The notes under the pieces are model-generated. The model made no database searches. It had not been told where the DNA came from and saw only the letters and a list, made by a program, of their open reading frames with translations. 64,000 nucleotides of DNA from Eutreptiella sp. 'Long Island Sound 2002'. Its lineage: Eukaryota; Euglenozoa; Euglenophyceae; Eutreptiales; Eutreptiaceae. The stretch is taken from positions 174,552,341 through 174,616,340 of the forward strand of contig OZ038378.1 in the NCBI GenBank assembly GCA_964036045.1, written 5' to 3'. Both the position numbers and the translations under genes were made by a program. Each line of letters begins with the position of its first letter. The first letter of the stretch is position 1. Positions 53,201 through 63,009 of this stretch are shown here, piece by piece.

Positions 53201-53458
53201 GGGTAATCCTGGTCGGCCGGCCAGGTGTGGAGGTTCGGGCGATTTCCTCCGCGGTCCCTATGGGGGCGTCCTCCGGTGCCAGGTGCCACATGACGGCGAG
53301 CATCGCCCACGTTGAGAAGGGCCACGCCCGTGGGGGGGTGTACACCTGGATGATCCACTGTGGGCACGACCCCCGCACACGGGATGCGTGGAGCACCCCT
53401 CGGACCATGTCCGCCGCCAGGACCAGCACCATTCCCGAGGGTTCCACAATGATCCCCT
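50245..53458 (-). pseudogene. LINE B ORF1, 5' truncated and frameshifted
   Basis: It matches copy A ORF1 from just after the CCCH finger. The main frame runs 53489-51357 but detours into another frame between ~53240 and ~52730. TGA at about 51357 replaces a TGG of copy A. The C2H2 finger (CPLCADKYYTNGAMLEHLAWH) is intact near 50670-50610. A short deletion in the G-run near 50380 shifts the tail, which in the copy-A frame would end at TGA 50245-50247. The first ~250 residues, including the CCCH finger, are absent because R2 begins at 53457. Confidence 0.7.
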
Positions 53459-55195
53459 GTGAAGAGAGAACAAGGGTGAATTGGGGCACAGGGAAAGCAA
53501 CACAGCATGTGAATGCCTAAATTAGGCACATGCATCGCGAGGGCAGCGCATATTCTAACCCTACGTGCGCGCTGCGCGCTCCATTTGCTTCGCATACCTT
53601 TCATTTCTGTTTTGACCTCTGCAGAGCAAAGGAGAAGAGCACCCGAACCCCCAACGAACACAGCGGTGAGAACCCTAACGTTCTAACAAAGCAACCAACA
53701 CGAACGCAATGCATGCGTGTGAAATGACACTGACATACGTGAGAGGTGGGTTGTCCACCGGCTCTGTGGTGTGGGTTCATTTTCGATACTTTTTCCTAAA
53801 GTTTATAAAAATTTTGAAGCAACTGTGCAAAAATTTTCTTTTAGAACTTTAAAAACTACGGCTCATACCTTCTTTTTCCAGAGCCGTTTACGCTTGCGCA
53901 ACCCCTTTTCTGGAGTCCGCTTCTGTTGCGCTTGTCTGTGACTTTAAGTTTTAGTGTAAAAATGACAATTTCTCGCGTTGTTTCGTCAATTTTTAGCGAT
54001 TTGACTTCTTAAATCGCTACACCTTTCCCTAAACCACAGGATTCACTCCCTGTTGGTTTCATTTTCTATTTTTCTCAGCTCCTGGAGATTTGTCTCCTCC
54101 ATTGGGAGTATTGCTCCGCCCTGGCCCTTGGTCAGGACGTTTACTGAACTGCTGTTTATGCAGCGATGGCCGTCCGCATTAGAGCGTTCGACTGTACCCT
54201 AGAGGGCAGGCATGTGTGCTCTAGGGAGGGAGTCCTGGGTTCAAACCCCACTACCCCCAAATTTTTACCAAACGTTTTCGCCGCACGCTGGCGACTTTTG
54301 AGGAATGCCCCATCGAAGCGACATCATTCACGGTACATTACACTGTTTTTCAAGGGTACCTACAGTGTGATAGGCTTCTATGAACTGATGAGAATGTTTT
54401 TAGTAGGTTTAATGCATTTTCTGAGGTAATTTTGGAAATATTTGAGCCTTTTTCCTTGGTTCTACTAGCTTAATCAACTAGTACTCCAGGGGGGAGTAGG
54501 AAAAAGTCACAGCCATGTCTGTCTTGGAGGGCTCGATCCAGGCCAAGCTCCCCTTGAAACCCTTTTATTGATGCTTAGACTTACTTAAGTATTTTTATCC
54601 CTCTTTTGAAGCTCTAAGTACACTTTCTCAAAGTAACTAGGGTTATAACCCTAGCCCCCCATGAAGTTCACCCCTACCACTCAACTGAGCGGAGGTACCT
54701 TCCTTCATGGAGGATATACCGAATTAAAATAGGCACTTCATTCCTAGGGCCTTGTAGGTTAAGCCTAGTGGTCTCCCACCCCAAGACCCCTATACTCAAT
54801 TGTTCCTACCACTTATTGTGGTTCTACGTTTTAACTGTTTCTGAATTCAGTTGCTTGGCCAAGTCATAATCTGTGTCTGGCCTAACTCCTTTGCCCCATA
54901 TTCCTAACCAACTCCATTCCATCCAAAAGAGTGCACATGAAGTGCTTGAGGCTAATTGGGAGGCAAGAACCATGCCAGTTTTCATAAAAAAATCATTTGT
55001 TTTATTCTTTTGTGATTGAATCTTTGTATTTATACCTGCTTTGTCTATCTGCAGCCCTTCTGTGTTACACTGGATTTCAAACTATTCATTGATTTGATCC
55101 ACATCCTGTTCTTGCTCTACTTACTGCCTTGGCTTGGGTTTTCAACATCAAAACCTGCAGCATTTCACCAAAATATCTAAGCAACTAAACAAGGA
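53457..55195. repeat. Dispersed AT-rich repeat R2 (partner of R1)
   Basis: Same orientation as R1 and aligned from the GTGAAGAGAG motif to about 55195, with many small differences (roughly 85-90 % identity by eye). Its left end is cut by LINE B. In R1 the family continues leftward beyond the equivalent point, so the LINE or a rearrangement removed that part here. Confidence 0.8.
54160..54262 (+). other. tRNA-like module (R2 copy)
   Basis: It has an A-box-like TGGCCGTCCGCA, then TTAGAGCGTTCGACTG, a strong 8 bp hairpin CCCTAGAG/CTCTAGGG with a 14 nt loop, and a B-box-like GGGTTCAAACCCC. The hairpin is better paired than in R1. An acceptor stem is not convincing. A small frame running through it (GSNPTTP) is the typical spurious translation of tRNA-like DNA. 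Confidence 0.45.
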
Positions 55196-55388
55196 CATCT
55201 TTCTAGGGGAGAGTGACATGGCCAGCACATTGGAATATGAGGGTTTGGGTGTGCGGGACTCCACAGCTGATGATTGTTCTAAGAACAATCAAGTGGGCCC
55301 ACCACATGCCTTGCCAAATCTCACGATCCCTATCCTGTCACTTGATGGGGAACGCTGTTTTGTGGGTCTTTGGTGCATGTAGTTTTTC

Positions 55389-56906
55389 ATGCTCGCATCC
55401 AACGCTGCCCATACGGGTCATACCCGTTCCAGGATGGCACATACCAAAGAAACCCACCTGGGAGACAGTATGGTTTCGGGTGACATGTTGCCGCCCACGG
55501 AGCTTAATGCCCTATCTTCACTAGGGGACACCGACGCTGACATTGAGCCGTCCTCAGGGAGTCATGAGGTTGAGGCGACACACCCAATGCCACGAGAGTC
55601 GCTGGCACACGAGATACGGGTCACTCAGAGTTTTTTCAATCAACGGCCAGTGTTGTGTTGGCCTCTTGATGAGCGTCTTCGAAGGGCCATGCATGAAACG
55701 AACACTGCATGTTGCCGAGATTCTTCCCAAGGCTCGAAGAGGTGTGTCATTCCCTCAGATCTTTGGGGACCACAACCATGGTTCATCATCATGGTACACG
55801 AGCCGGATTTTAAGCGCCAACGTCTTTACGAGGCGCCTCCACATTCGGAGTTGGTACCAGACGACATGATTCGGCCGCCATCCGCTTCATTCATACTGGT
55901 GCAACCTGAGTTGGATGAAATGCGAACACGGGACACACCTGCACCAAGCGTGCAAGTTGACATCCCCGACCATGTGTCGGAGGTGCCCCAAGTACCAGTC
56001 AATGTGGCTTTAACACTCCGCCCATGTGTGGGACACCCTACACAGTCACACACGTGTTGTGAGGGACAACTACCAGATTTGGTGGACAGCATGCCAGATG
56101 CATTGCCCATGTTCATTCACGGGGACGTTGCTGAGCCTTGGGGCTCAGTGCCTCCGTTGCCGTTGGGAAATTCATTGGACCCCCCACATTACGTTTACAC
56201 TCCATGGGGTCATCTCTCTCCATATAATTTTGAGATGGTAATCCCGTACACGGAGTTTGAAGTCCATCCATTGAATTGTATACTGTAGATGGCACCGGAG
56301 GACCCGCCCCCACATCAGGTTCAGATGCCACAATCGTCCACCAGCTGGGAAGAGGGACCACATGAAGACCCTCAGAGATACAGGCATAGAGGGTGGTCTC
56401 CACGGCCGAATGTTGCTAGCCTAGATGGGCTGTCACCAATCGCACCATACTTGTCGCCACAAGGACAATTTGTGGCATCCATTGAGTCATGTGAGCTTCC
56501 AGAAAATAGTCTCGCGACTACGATTCCTCCGGACATTACACCTCCCCAAGAGACAACTCCACCATGGGTGCACGCGGTACCACACCGCCATCTTCTGATT
56601 GCCAGCATGGATGGCAACAGCGACCAGGCTCCACTTGTTCCTGAGCCGGATATTGCCAGCATCTACATGAGTAGACCAAATGTGAGAGTGGCAAGTATGG
56701 ATGCCACTGACCCATGTCATGGAGGCGATGCCACATCGCCACAGCCCTATGTTGCCGTTGAACCGAGTAATGACTCCTGTCTATACTATAGTATAGACAG
56801 GAGTCATTACTCGGTTCAACGGCAGGTGTTAATTGCCAGTATGGATATGCAGGACTCACAAGATGTTAGTGAGACAGCACCACCACACCCATACGTAGCC
56901 AGGTAG
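55389..56906 (+). CDS. Unknown protein: two abutting ORFs (TAG then ATG) with ASMD-type repeats
   Basis: ATG 55389 opens a 299-codon ORF ending at TAG 56286-56288. The very next codon is ATG, opening 205 more codons in the same frame to TAG 56904-56906. Together they read as one ~505-codon gene with a single stop. It is not recognised. The sequence is acidic, Pro/His-rich and probably disordered. The second part repeats a short hydrophobic motif ending in ASMD/ASLD/ASIE (NVASLD, FVASIE, LIASMD, RVASMD, LIASMD) at irregular spacing. The frame passes through a 72 bp perfect palindrome without a stop. Moderate GC and little homopolymer suggest the frame is real. It could be a gag-like or transposon accessory protein, or a host gene. 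Confidence 0.5.
56753..56824. repeat. 72 bp perfect palindrome
   Basis: Both 36 nt arms are exactly complementary with no spacer (centre ACTATAGT between 56788 and 56789), flanked by GTT on the left and GGTG on the right where pairing ends. It lies in frame inside the second ORF. Confidence 0.95.
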
Positions 56907-56920
56907 GTAGGTAGGTAGGT
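56901..56920. repeat. (AGGT)5 microsatellite
   Basis: Five perfect AGGT units across the stop codon of the upstream ORF. Confidence 0.95.
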
Positions 56921-59503
56921 GCACTCGGTCGTGGAGAGGCGCCCCTTGGTTTCCCCTGGCATCGCCCCTGTGACGAACAGGAAGAGGCTCCGCGCATGAA
57001 GAGGGGGGGCCCTTACATCCCGCTAGACCTGACTATTGGCCCCCAACAAAGCGGCCCCGGGCAACACCGGGAGAGCTGATCGCCGCCGGTGTGACGTGCT
57101 TGTCTCGCCGGGAGGGTGTGCCCCTGTGCTTGCGCACGTCCCCTCCTTTGGGCGGAACCCTAGAGGTTCACCGCACTTCATGGCGTATCCCGTTCCCAAG
57201 GCATGCATGCACATTCTTGGTACTAGGGTTCCGAGGCGCTTGGGTGTTGCACGCTCCGCCTCGAGTCCCAAAGCAGCGCAGGCCTTAGGATGCAGCCTTA
57301 CCCCCGGTCTCCGGATCTCGTTTGGCTGGGTCAGCTGCATGGCACGGGCTGCCTCATTGCCCGGGCTATGGACACTGGGTTTCCTACTGTTGTGTGGCGT
57401 TTGTGTTTGGGTCCGGGTTGCGGTTGGGTGTGGGTTTAGGTAACCCCGCCAGTCCTGGCTGGGGTCTTGGGCGGGTGTGTTTGGGTACGGTTTGTGGTGT
57501 CGTCCCTCTTTTGTCGGCTGGGGTTTGTGGTGTTTGTGGTTGGGCTTGGGTTTTAGGCCTGCATATGGGACGTGCGTGGTTGCGTGCGCGCCCCGCTTGC
57601 ACCCCGCCGTTTCCGGTTCCGGTGTGCGGTGTGGGCGTGCGTGCTGGGGTCTGGGTTTCGGCTGCGCCCCGCCACTCCTTGGGGGGGTGTTGGGGTGTGT
57701 GCGTGCTCGTGCGCCCGTCCCGCATTGTCTCCTGCACCTCTTGGTTGGGGGTGCTGTGCGGGGGTGTGTGTTTGTGCGCGCGCCCCGCTTGTTCCCCGCC
57801 TTTCCCCGCTGGGGTGTGCTGTGTGGGCGTGCGTGCCCGGCCCAGGTCTCGGCTGTGCCCCGCCCTTCTTGGTTGGGTTGTCGGGGTGTGTCTTTTTTTT
57901 GCGTGTCTTGCTTTGGCTTTTTGGTGTTGGTCGCTGGCTGTCCCTGTCCCGGGTCTTGTGGTCGCTGTCCCCCCATCCCCTCGCTTTCGGGCTGGGTTGC
58001 TGGCTCTTTTTTTTTTCTCGTCCCAGCATGGTGTGTGTCTGCGCGTTTTGGGTGTCCCTTTGTTCCGGTGGGCCGCTGCTCCTGGCTTGGTGTTGCCGGT
58101 TTTGGCTCGGTGGTCCCCCTGTGCCCCTTTGGGGGTCCTGTCTTTGGTGCCTGCTTGGTGGGGGGTTTGACGCCTCTTGTGGTGTTGGCGGGCGGTTTGG
58201 TGGCTGTGGGCTGTTCTCTGGCCCCCCCCCCCCTGTTTTTTTTAGGGGGGGGGTCTGCCTGTTCCTCCCTCTGCCCGCCCCAGGCTGGCGCACGCACTGG
58301 CCCGCTCTCAGTGGGGTCTTCTGGGTTGCTGTTGGCGGTTGCGTTCTGCTTGGCCGTGTCCCGGCCCCATGGGTCGGGTGGGTTATGTACACGTTGGGCT
58401 CGGCGCCCCTTCCTGCCAGGTTAGGTCCTGGCTCTGCCGGCTGGGCGGCTGCGCCAGGCGGCTTCGTGTGGCTCTGGGTTAGGGGGCTGGGGTTGTCCGT
58501 GTCCTTTCTCCTCTGCGGTGCTGGTTTTATCCTTCTGGGTGGACCGCCACCGTTGTTGCCGGGCGCGCGGTGGCCCCGTGTGTGGCCCGCGGTGCCGCCG
58601 TGTGGCGTGCTGGTGCGGCGCCTTCCGGGGTGTGCGGTGGCTTGTTCTGCTTAGTCCTTCAGGTTAGGGTCAGCCGTGCCGTGTTGTGCTGCTCTGTGCC
58701 GCGTTGCGTTGCGTCGTGCTGTGGCGAGTTGCGCTTTGGGGTGCGTTGTCGTGGTGCGTTGCACTTTGGCGCGCTGCGGTGCGGTGTGCCGTGCTGTGTC
58801 GTGTTGTGCCGTGGTGGGTCGGTGGAGGTCAGCCTGGCCTGTGTTGTGGTGCGGAGTGCGGTTCCGGGTGTGGCTGGCTGGTGGCTGGGGGGTGCGGTTA
58901 GGTCTGGGTGGCTCGCTGGGTCCGTGCTGTGGGGGCCTGGGCGTGCCGCTCGGGCTGGTGGGTCGGGTAGGTTTCCGTGGGGTTGCCCTCCCTGGGGGCC
59001 TGTGTCTTGGTCCCGTGTCCTCTGGGGGTCCCGGTCCCTAGCCCTGGGTGCTGTGGCCGTGCCTTCGTCCTCTTCCGGTGCCTGTGAGGTGGCCCTTGTG
59101 GCGGCCGGGGTCGTCGCCTAGCGGTGAGGGCGTGGTGGTGCGCCGCGCGGCGGTGTTCCCTGCGGCTTCCCCTGTTGGTGTAGCCCGTTCTCCCCGTGTA
59201 GGTGTGCCCTCCATCCCCCATGTGGTTTCCGGTGGCTGGTAGGTGTGCGCTGGTGTGATCCGTACGGCGTCCGATTCTTGCTTCGGCGGTGCGTGTTGGG
59301 GGTGTGCGTCCCCGGGAGTCGTGAGGCGTTCGCTGGGGCACGGGCGGCGCTGGTCCTTCTGTCGTGGTATGCCCTTCGTGGGTGTGGGTCGTGGCGCTCG
59401 CCGTGGTGTCGTCTTCCTCTGTGCCTCGGTCCCCGCTCCCGCCCCTTCCTGGTCCTTGGGTGGTTTCCTGTCCCCACGTTGTGTCGCTTCTGGTGCCCTG
59501 TCC
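56921..59503. other. Low-complexity, strand-asymmetric region (T/G-rich on plus strand)
   Basis: From about 57360 to 59480 the plus strand is strongly T/G-enriched, with runs such as GGTGTGTGTTTGTGCGCG and, near 58670-58820, degenerate GTTGTG(C)CG units. Minus-strand frames are therefore open (58297-57023, 424 codons) but consist of Thr/Pro/Lys/Arg/His/Gln. No domain is seen. It might be a disordered extension of the RS-repeat gene to the right, or non-coding. Confidence 0.5.
57586..57890. repeat. 192 bp tandem repeat, about 1.6 units
   Basis: GCGCGCCCCGCTTG occurs at 57586 and 57778. The following GTGTGGGCGTGCGTG and CGGCTG(C/T)GCCCCGCC blocks keep the same spacing. Confidence 0.75.
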
Positions 59504-60281
59504 CTATGGGCGCCTGCCCCTCACTTGGGGCCCCTCCGTGCCCGCTTGCCTAAGTGTCCCTTTCTGTCCCTTGCCCTCCCCTTGCCCGTGCCCTTCCCCT
59601 TCCCGGTGTGGTGTTGGTGGGGTCGGGGGGGGGCGCCGATGGCCCAGGTCTGGGGGTGGGTGGCCTGGAGCCATTGGCGGAGGGCTTGGGGGGTGTAAGG
59701 GGGGGCGAAGGCCCTGGACCGCGTCGCGGAGGAGGGCCTCCCATGCCGCTTGCGGCATGATGGCCTCCGGGGCGGCCTCGCTGGGGTCGGCGGGGGTTCG
59801 GGTGCGCACCTCCTCAAAGATGTGCACCATGTGCACCCCTTCTCGCCTCCCCTCTCCCCTGGCCCACCTCACCCAGCGGCGGAGCTCCCGCAAAGCGGGG
59901 GCAGACCACCAGGCGAGGTGGGCGGGGGCCTCGGAGGGGGAGGGGTCCGAGCTCGAGGTCCTGGAGCGGCGGGGGGAGGACGTGGACCTGCGGTGGTGGC
60001 AGGGGTGGCAGTGCCTGGGGGAGCGGGAGCGGCGGTGGCGGGGGCTGGGGGTGGAGGACGGATACGGGCGGAGGGGGGTACGGGAGGGGGAGGTGGACAT
60101 GCGGCGGCGGTGGCGTGCTTGGCGGCGCCTGGGGGAGCGGGAGTGGTGGTGGCGGGGGCTTGGGGTGGGGGATGGGTATGGGCGGCGGGGGGAACGGGGA
60201 GCCCGGTGGGGCCTGTGGGGGCAGGGGGAGGTGGACGTGGGGCGGCGGTGGCGTGCCTGGCGGCGCCGGGGGGAGCAGGAG

Positions 60282-60286
60282 CGGTG
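60282..60286. repeat. Target-site duplication CGGTG (left)
   Basis: CGGTG directly before the left LTR; the same 5 bp follow the right LTR at 63005-63009. Confidence 0.8.
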
Positions 60287-60512
60287 TGGAGCGTACCTCG
60301 CAACGCACGGCACCAATCAAATCCGAAATGCTCTCCAACGAGTGATTAAACAATCAAGACATTTGGTGCCTAAAATCAGAGTGAGCATTTTAAAATAAAA
60401 CATTATTACTCACAATGAAATACTCGCATTGCACTCAACTGAGCATCGCATTTATAATCTACAGTGCGCACGCGCGTGCCTCAGAATGCCTGCAGTGCAC
60501 TGGTCTGCTGCA
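60287..60512 (-). repeat. LTR, left copy (3' LTR in the favoured orientation)
   Basis: TGGAGCGTA...GTCTGCTGCA. It differs from the right copy at 60296 (C vs G) and 60326 (A vs G). TATAAAT on the minus strand at ~60456-60450 may be a promoter. An AATAAA string lies on the plus strand near 60393, so orientation signals in the LTR itself are mixed. Confidence 0.9.
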
Positions 60513-62151
60513 CGCCCCTCCCAAGTAAGTCCAAGGGGACCTGGGGCTGGCTGACACAGACAAACAGTGGCAGCCAGTGCACTGCACACCAAAACTGATG
60601 TGCAAAAAAATAGACACTCAGAGAAACACAAAAATTTCTTAAACACCCCGGTGCCCAACGATGGCAAGCCACCTGGTGTCAGGGGCTTCCTGTGTCCCCT
60701 GTGTCTCATGGATCTAATCACAGCCCAATGCCAAAAAGAATCCTGCACCAAAATTTACAAACCCCCTGCTCAGAAATTTGTTTATATAAAAAAACAAAAG
60801 ACATTCCAGAAAACACCCAAACAGGCATAGCAGCAAAAGCAACAAAAAAAAATCTGATGTGGACTGACCCACAGGGTGCAGCAACCCTTAAGCTAGTGTA
60901 CAGGGTCTTCAAAGCACTTAATGTGCCGTGCACTGAGCCTTAGTTAACTGCACTGAGCCTTAGTTAACTTGTGAGCGTTGTGGTCTGGGGGCTGGTGCAG
61001 GGCGGCTGGGCATGGACTCCGTGTGCTCTGAGGGGGGAATTGGCCTGCCGTGGTGGCTTGATGGCCCCCCACACTGATCTGCAGACCTACAGCAGGGAAA
61101 GAGACAAAGAAAAACTGCGGTAATAATATAATGTACGCATGCATGTGCCAGAAGCACTGCACACTCACTGTTGGGACGTAGGCCTGTCAGTCACAGCAGG
61201 ACCCAGCAGCACACACTGCACCCCAATCCGGGCTCCACTACCTGCACTAGGCCACTCATGTACGTGACATGTATACAACTCCTTCTAAGGGAAACATGGT
61301 TGGGGGGGCAAACACCCACATACTGCCCAACCCGGCTGCTAGGCGCCAACCCTGGCCCTACTTCACAGCCCTGGCTGCTAGGCACCACCTCCTGGTCCTG
61401 GCCCAGCTCGTCGTGGCCTAGCCTGTGCAAGCAGCAAAATTACTGCCTACATGCCTGCACCCTGACCCTGTGCAGCTCCAGCACCCCACACCCAACAGCT
61501 ACCTGCCGCAGTCACTGTACAGCCACAGGCTGTAAACGGCGAAAAATAAAACAAGGGTGCATATCAATGCAAACCCTGGAGCACAAAAACAGTGCTTTCG
61601 GACCAACAGTGGCCCTGCACACAAAAGTCGTTTTGACATGCAGCTCATTCTGAGCTAGATTCCGTCTCAGTCACAGAAATAACCATAACAGTCTCCTACG
61701 ACAAGTTAACAAATAGACGAAAGGAGACGCGCCAGCTGCGCCACGAGCAGCGCAGGACGCGAAAAAGCACATATAGTGGCTAAATCAGGCCACAAATGAG
61801 TTAGACGCAAAAAATGACTTGCACACGAACGTCGCAAACAGCAGCAAAACCCCCGCCAAAACTCCTGAGTGGCAGCATAGATACCAAAACAAACTGGGCA
61901 CACCGCAACGTCGCCTACACCAGCGACAGTCACACACAGCTCAACTCCGCAACACTGTTACCAGGCGAGTCCAAAAACCGCACATGGCACAACCCAGGCA
62001 AGTGCGAAACCGCGCAAGGGCAACAGGTGCAACCTACTGTACGCAAAACAGCCAGTACAGGCAGGTGAGGCAAATCCACCAGCAACAACAAAGGAGAAAA
62101 CAAAGAAGAAAAAAAATACACACAGTGACATAACCTTATTCAGTCTCCTTG
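60513..62151. other. Interior of the LTR element without recognisable gene
   Basis: The sequence is AT-richer than its GC-rich surroundings. Frames are short on both strands; the longest plus frame (61171-61653) is Thr/Cys/Ser-rich with no domain. It may hold packaging and priming signals. Confidence 0.6.
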
Positions 62152-62703
62152 TTAGTCACCCCGAGGGCGTCGTCGCTTCTCAAGTCCAGCAGCACTGCGG
62201 CGACCTCTGCGACACTTTTTGGTACCAACGGGGCACACTGGCACTTGGTGGGTCGCAGATTTCCTGGAAGTGCACTCCACGGCTGCAGGCGAGGCTGCCT
62301 CATCATCCGTAACCTCCTTGGGCAGCTGCTGAACCTCCTGGACCACCAAGGCTCCTACCCTCTCAAGCACAAGCAGCGCAATAGCCGCACCAGCTGCAAT
62401 GTCCAAAGGAGTGTCAGAATGGTTGAACAATACCACAGCGACGCCGCGTCGGTCTGTGCTGGCCGCGCTCACAGACACGTGATGCACCCATGCAAGTCCT
62501 GGCAGCGCAAAGACACCCAGCCTGAACCCTGGCGGCGCAGATATAGCACAGTCAGTCCTGACCAGCGCTTTGCCGTGCGCCGACACCACCAGGTCATACG
62601 CGCTGTGCAACGTGTAGTCCGACGCCTGTAGAGAACTTGTACCTGGCAGGACAGGTTGCATGCTGAGTCGCTGCACCTGCAGCGCCGGCGTCGTGAAACT
62701 CAT
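62152..62703 (-). CDS. dUTPase-fold protein, catalytic motifs replaced
   Basis: A 183-codon ORF from ATG 62703, 75 nt inside the LTR, to TAA 62152. Residues ~27-115 align end to end with trimeric dUTPases, which hydrolyse dUTP to keep uracil out of DNA. The order of blocks is kept: SAYDLVVSAHGKALVRTD after motif 1, PPGF before motif 2, RRGVAVVLFNHS for motif 3, and the GAAIALLVLERV motif 4 position. Key residues are changed: motif 2 PRSGLA reads ALPGLA, the motif 3 Tyr before RG is Arg, and motif 4 GDRIAQL reads GAAIALL. The Gly-rich motif 5 is absent and replaced by an acidic linker and a basic tail (CRRGRRSAAGLEKRRRPRGD) that could be a nuclear signal. It is probably a non-catalytic, binding-type dUTPase relative. 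Confidence 0.7.
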   Translation of the reverse strand: MSFTTPALQVQRLSMQPVLPGTSSLQASDYTLHSAYDLVVSAHGKALVRTDCAISAPPGFRLGVFALPGLAWVHHVSVSAASTDRRGVAVVLFNHSDTPLDIAAGAAIALLVLERVGALVVQEVQQLPKEVTDDEAASPAAVECTSRKSATHQVPVCPVGTKKCRRGRRSAAGLEKRRRPRGD

Positions 62704-62778
62704 GTCTCGCGAAGTCGCCTACGTCGTGTCTCGTGTTTGGATGCACTCTCGAACATTGGGATTGTCAGATTGTTTAAT

Positions 62779-63004
62779 TGGAGCGTAGCTCGCAACGCAC
62801 GGCACCAATCAAATCCGGAATGCTCTCCAACGAGTGATTAAACAATCAAGACATTTGGTGCCTAAAATCAGAGTGAGCATTTTAAAATAAAACATTATTA
62901 CTCACAATGAAATACTCGCATTGCACTCAACTGAGCATCGCATTTATAATCTACAGTGCGCACGCGCGTGCCTCAGAATGCCTGCAGTGCACTGGTCTGC
63001 TGCA
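62779..63004 (-). repeat. LTR, right copy (5' LTR in the favoured orientation)
   Basis: 226 bp, 99 % identical to the left copy, TG...CA ends. The dUTPase-like ORF begins 75 nt downstream of it on the minus strand. Confidence 0.9.
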
Positions 63005-63009
63005 CGGTG
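63005..63009. repeat. Target-site duplication CGGTG (right)
   Basis: It matches 60282-60286. Confidence 0.8.

Larger units (their letters stand above)
45732..53458 (-). mobile_element. LINE copy B, truncated at both ends
   Basis: Same family and orientation as copy A. The 5' side stops within ORF1 at 53458, where repeat R2 begins with a 3 bp CCT overlap. The 3' side stops in ORF2 at about 45732 beside (CAAACCT)3, so the last ~640 nt of ORF2 and the 3' UTR are missing. Loss of the 3' end is not the usual product of target-primed reverse transcription and points to later rearrangement. Confidence 0.85.
60287..63004 (-). mobile_element. Young 2.7 kb LTR element carrying a dUTPase-like gene
   Basis: It has 226 bp direct terminal repeats with TG...CA ends, 2 mismatches between them, and a 5 bp target duplication. 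The minus-strand orientation is favoured because the one recognisable gene is on that strand and the purine tract GGGAGGGGCG abuts the LTR at 60513-60522 (reverse complement), as a polypurine tract should. No gag, protease, RT or integrase is seen in the ~2.27 kb interior, so the element must be mobilised in trans. The expected primer-binding site next to the other LTR was not recognised. High LTR identity means a recent insertion. Confidence 0.85.

Noticed and set aside
2791-55195. R1 and R2 as LTRs of a ~50 kb giant element
   Set aside because: They have drifted ~10-15 %, R2 is cut by a LINE, and the DNA between contains unrelated elements in both orientations. Two copies of a dispersed repeat are simpler.
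57023-58297. 424-codon minus-strand protein
   Set aside because: The Thr/Pro/Lys/Gln composition mirrors the T/G skew of the plus strand, and internal repeats reflect DNA tandem units. No ordered region is seen.
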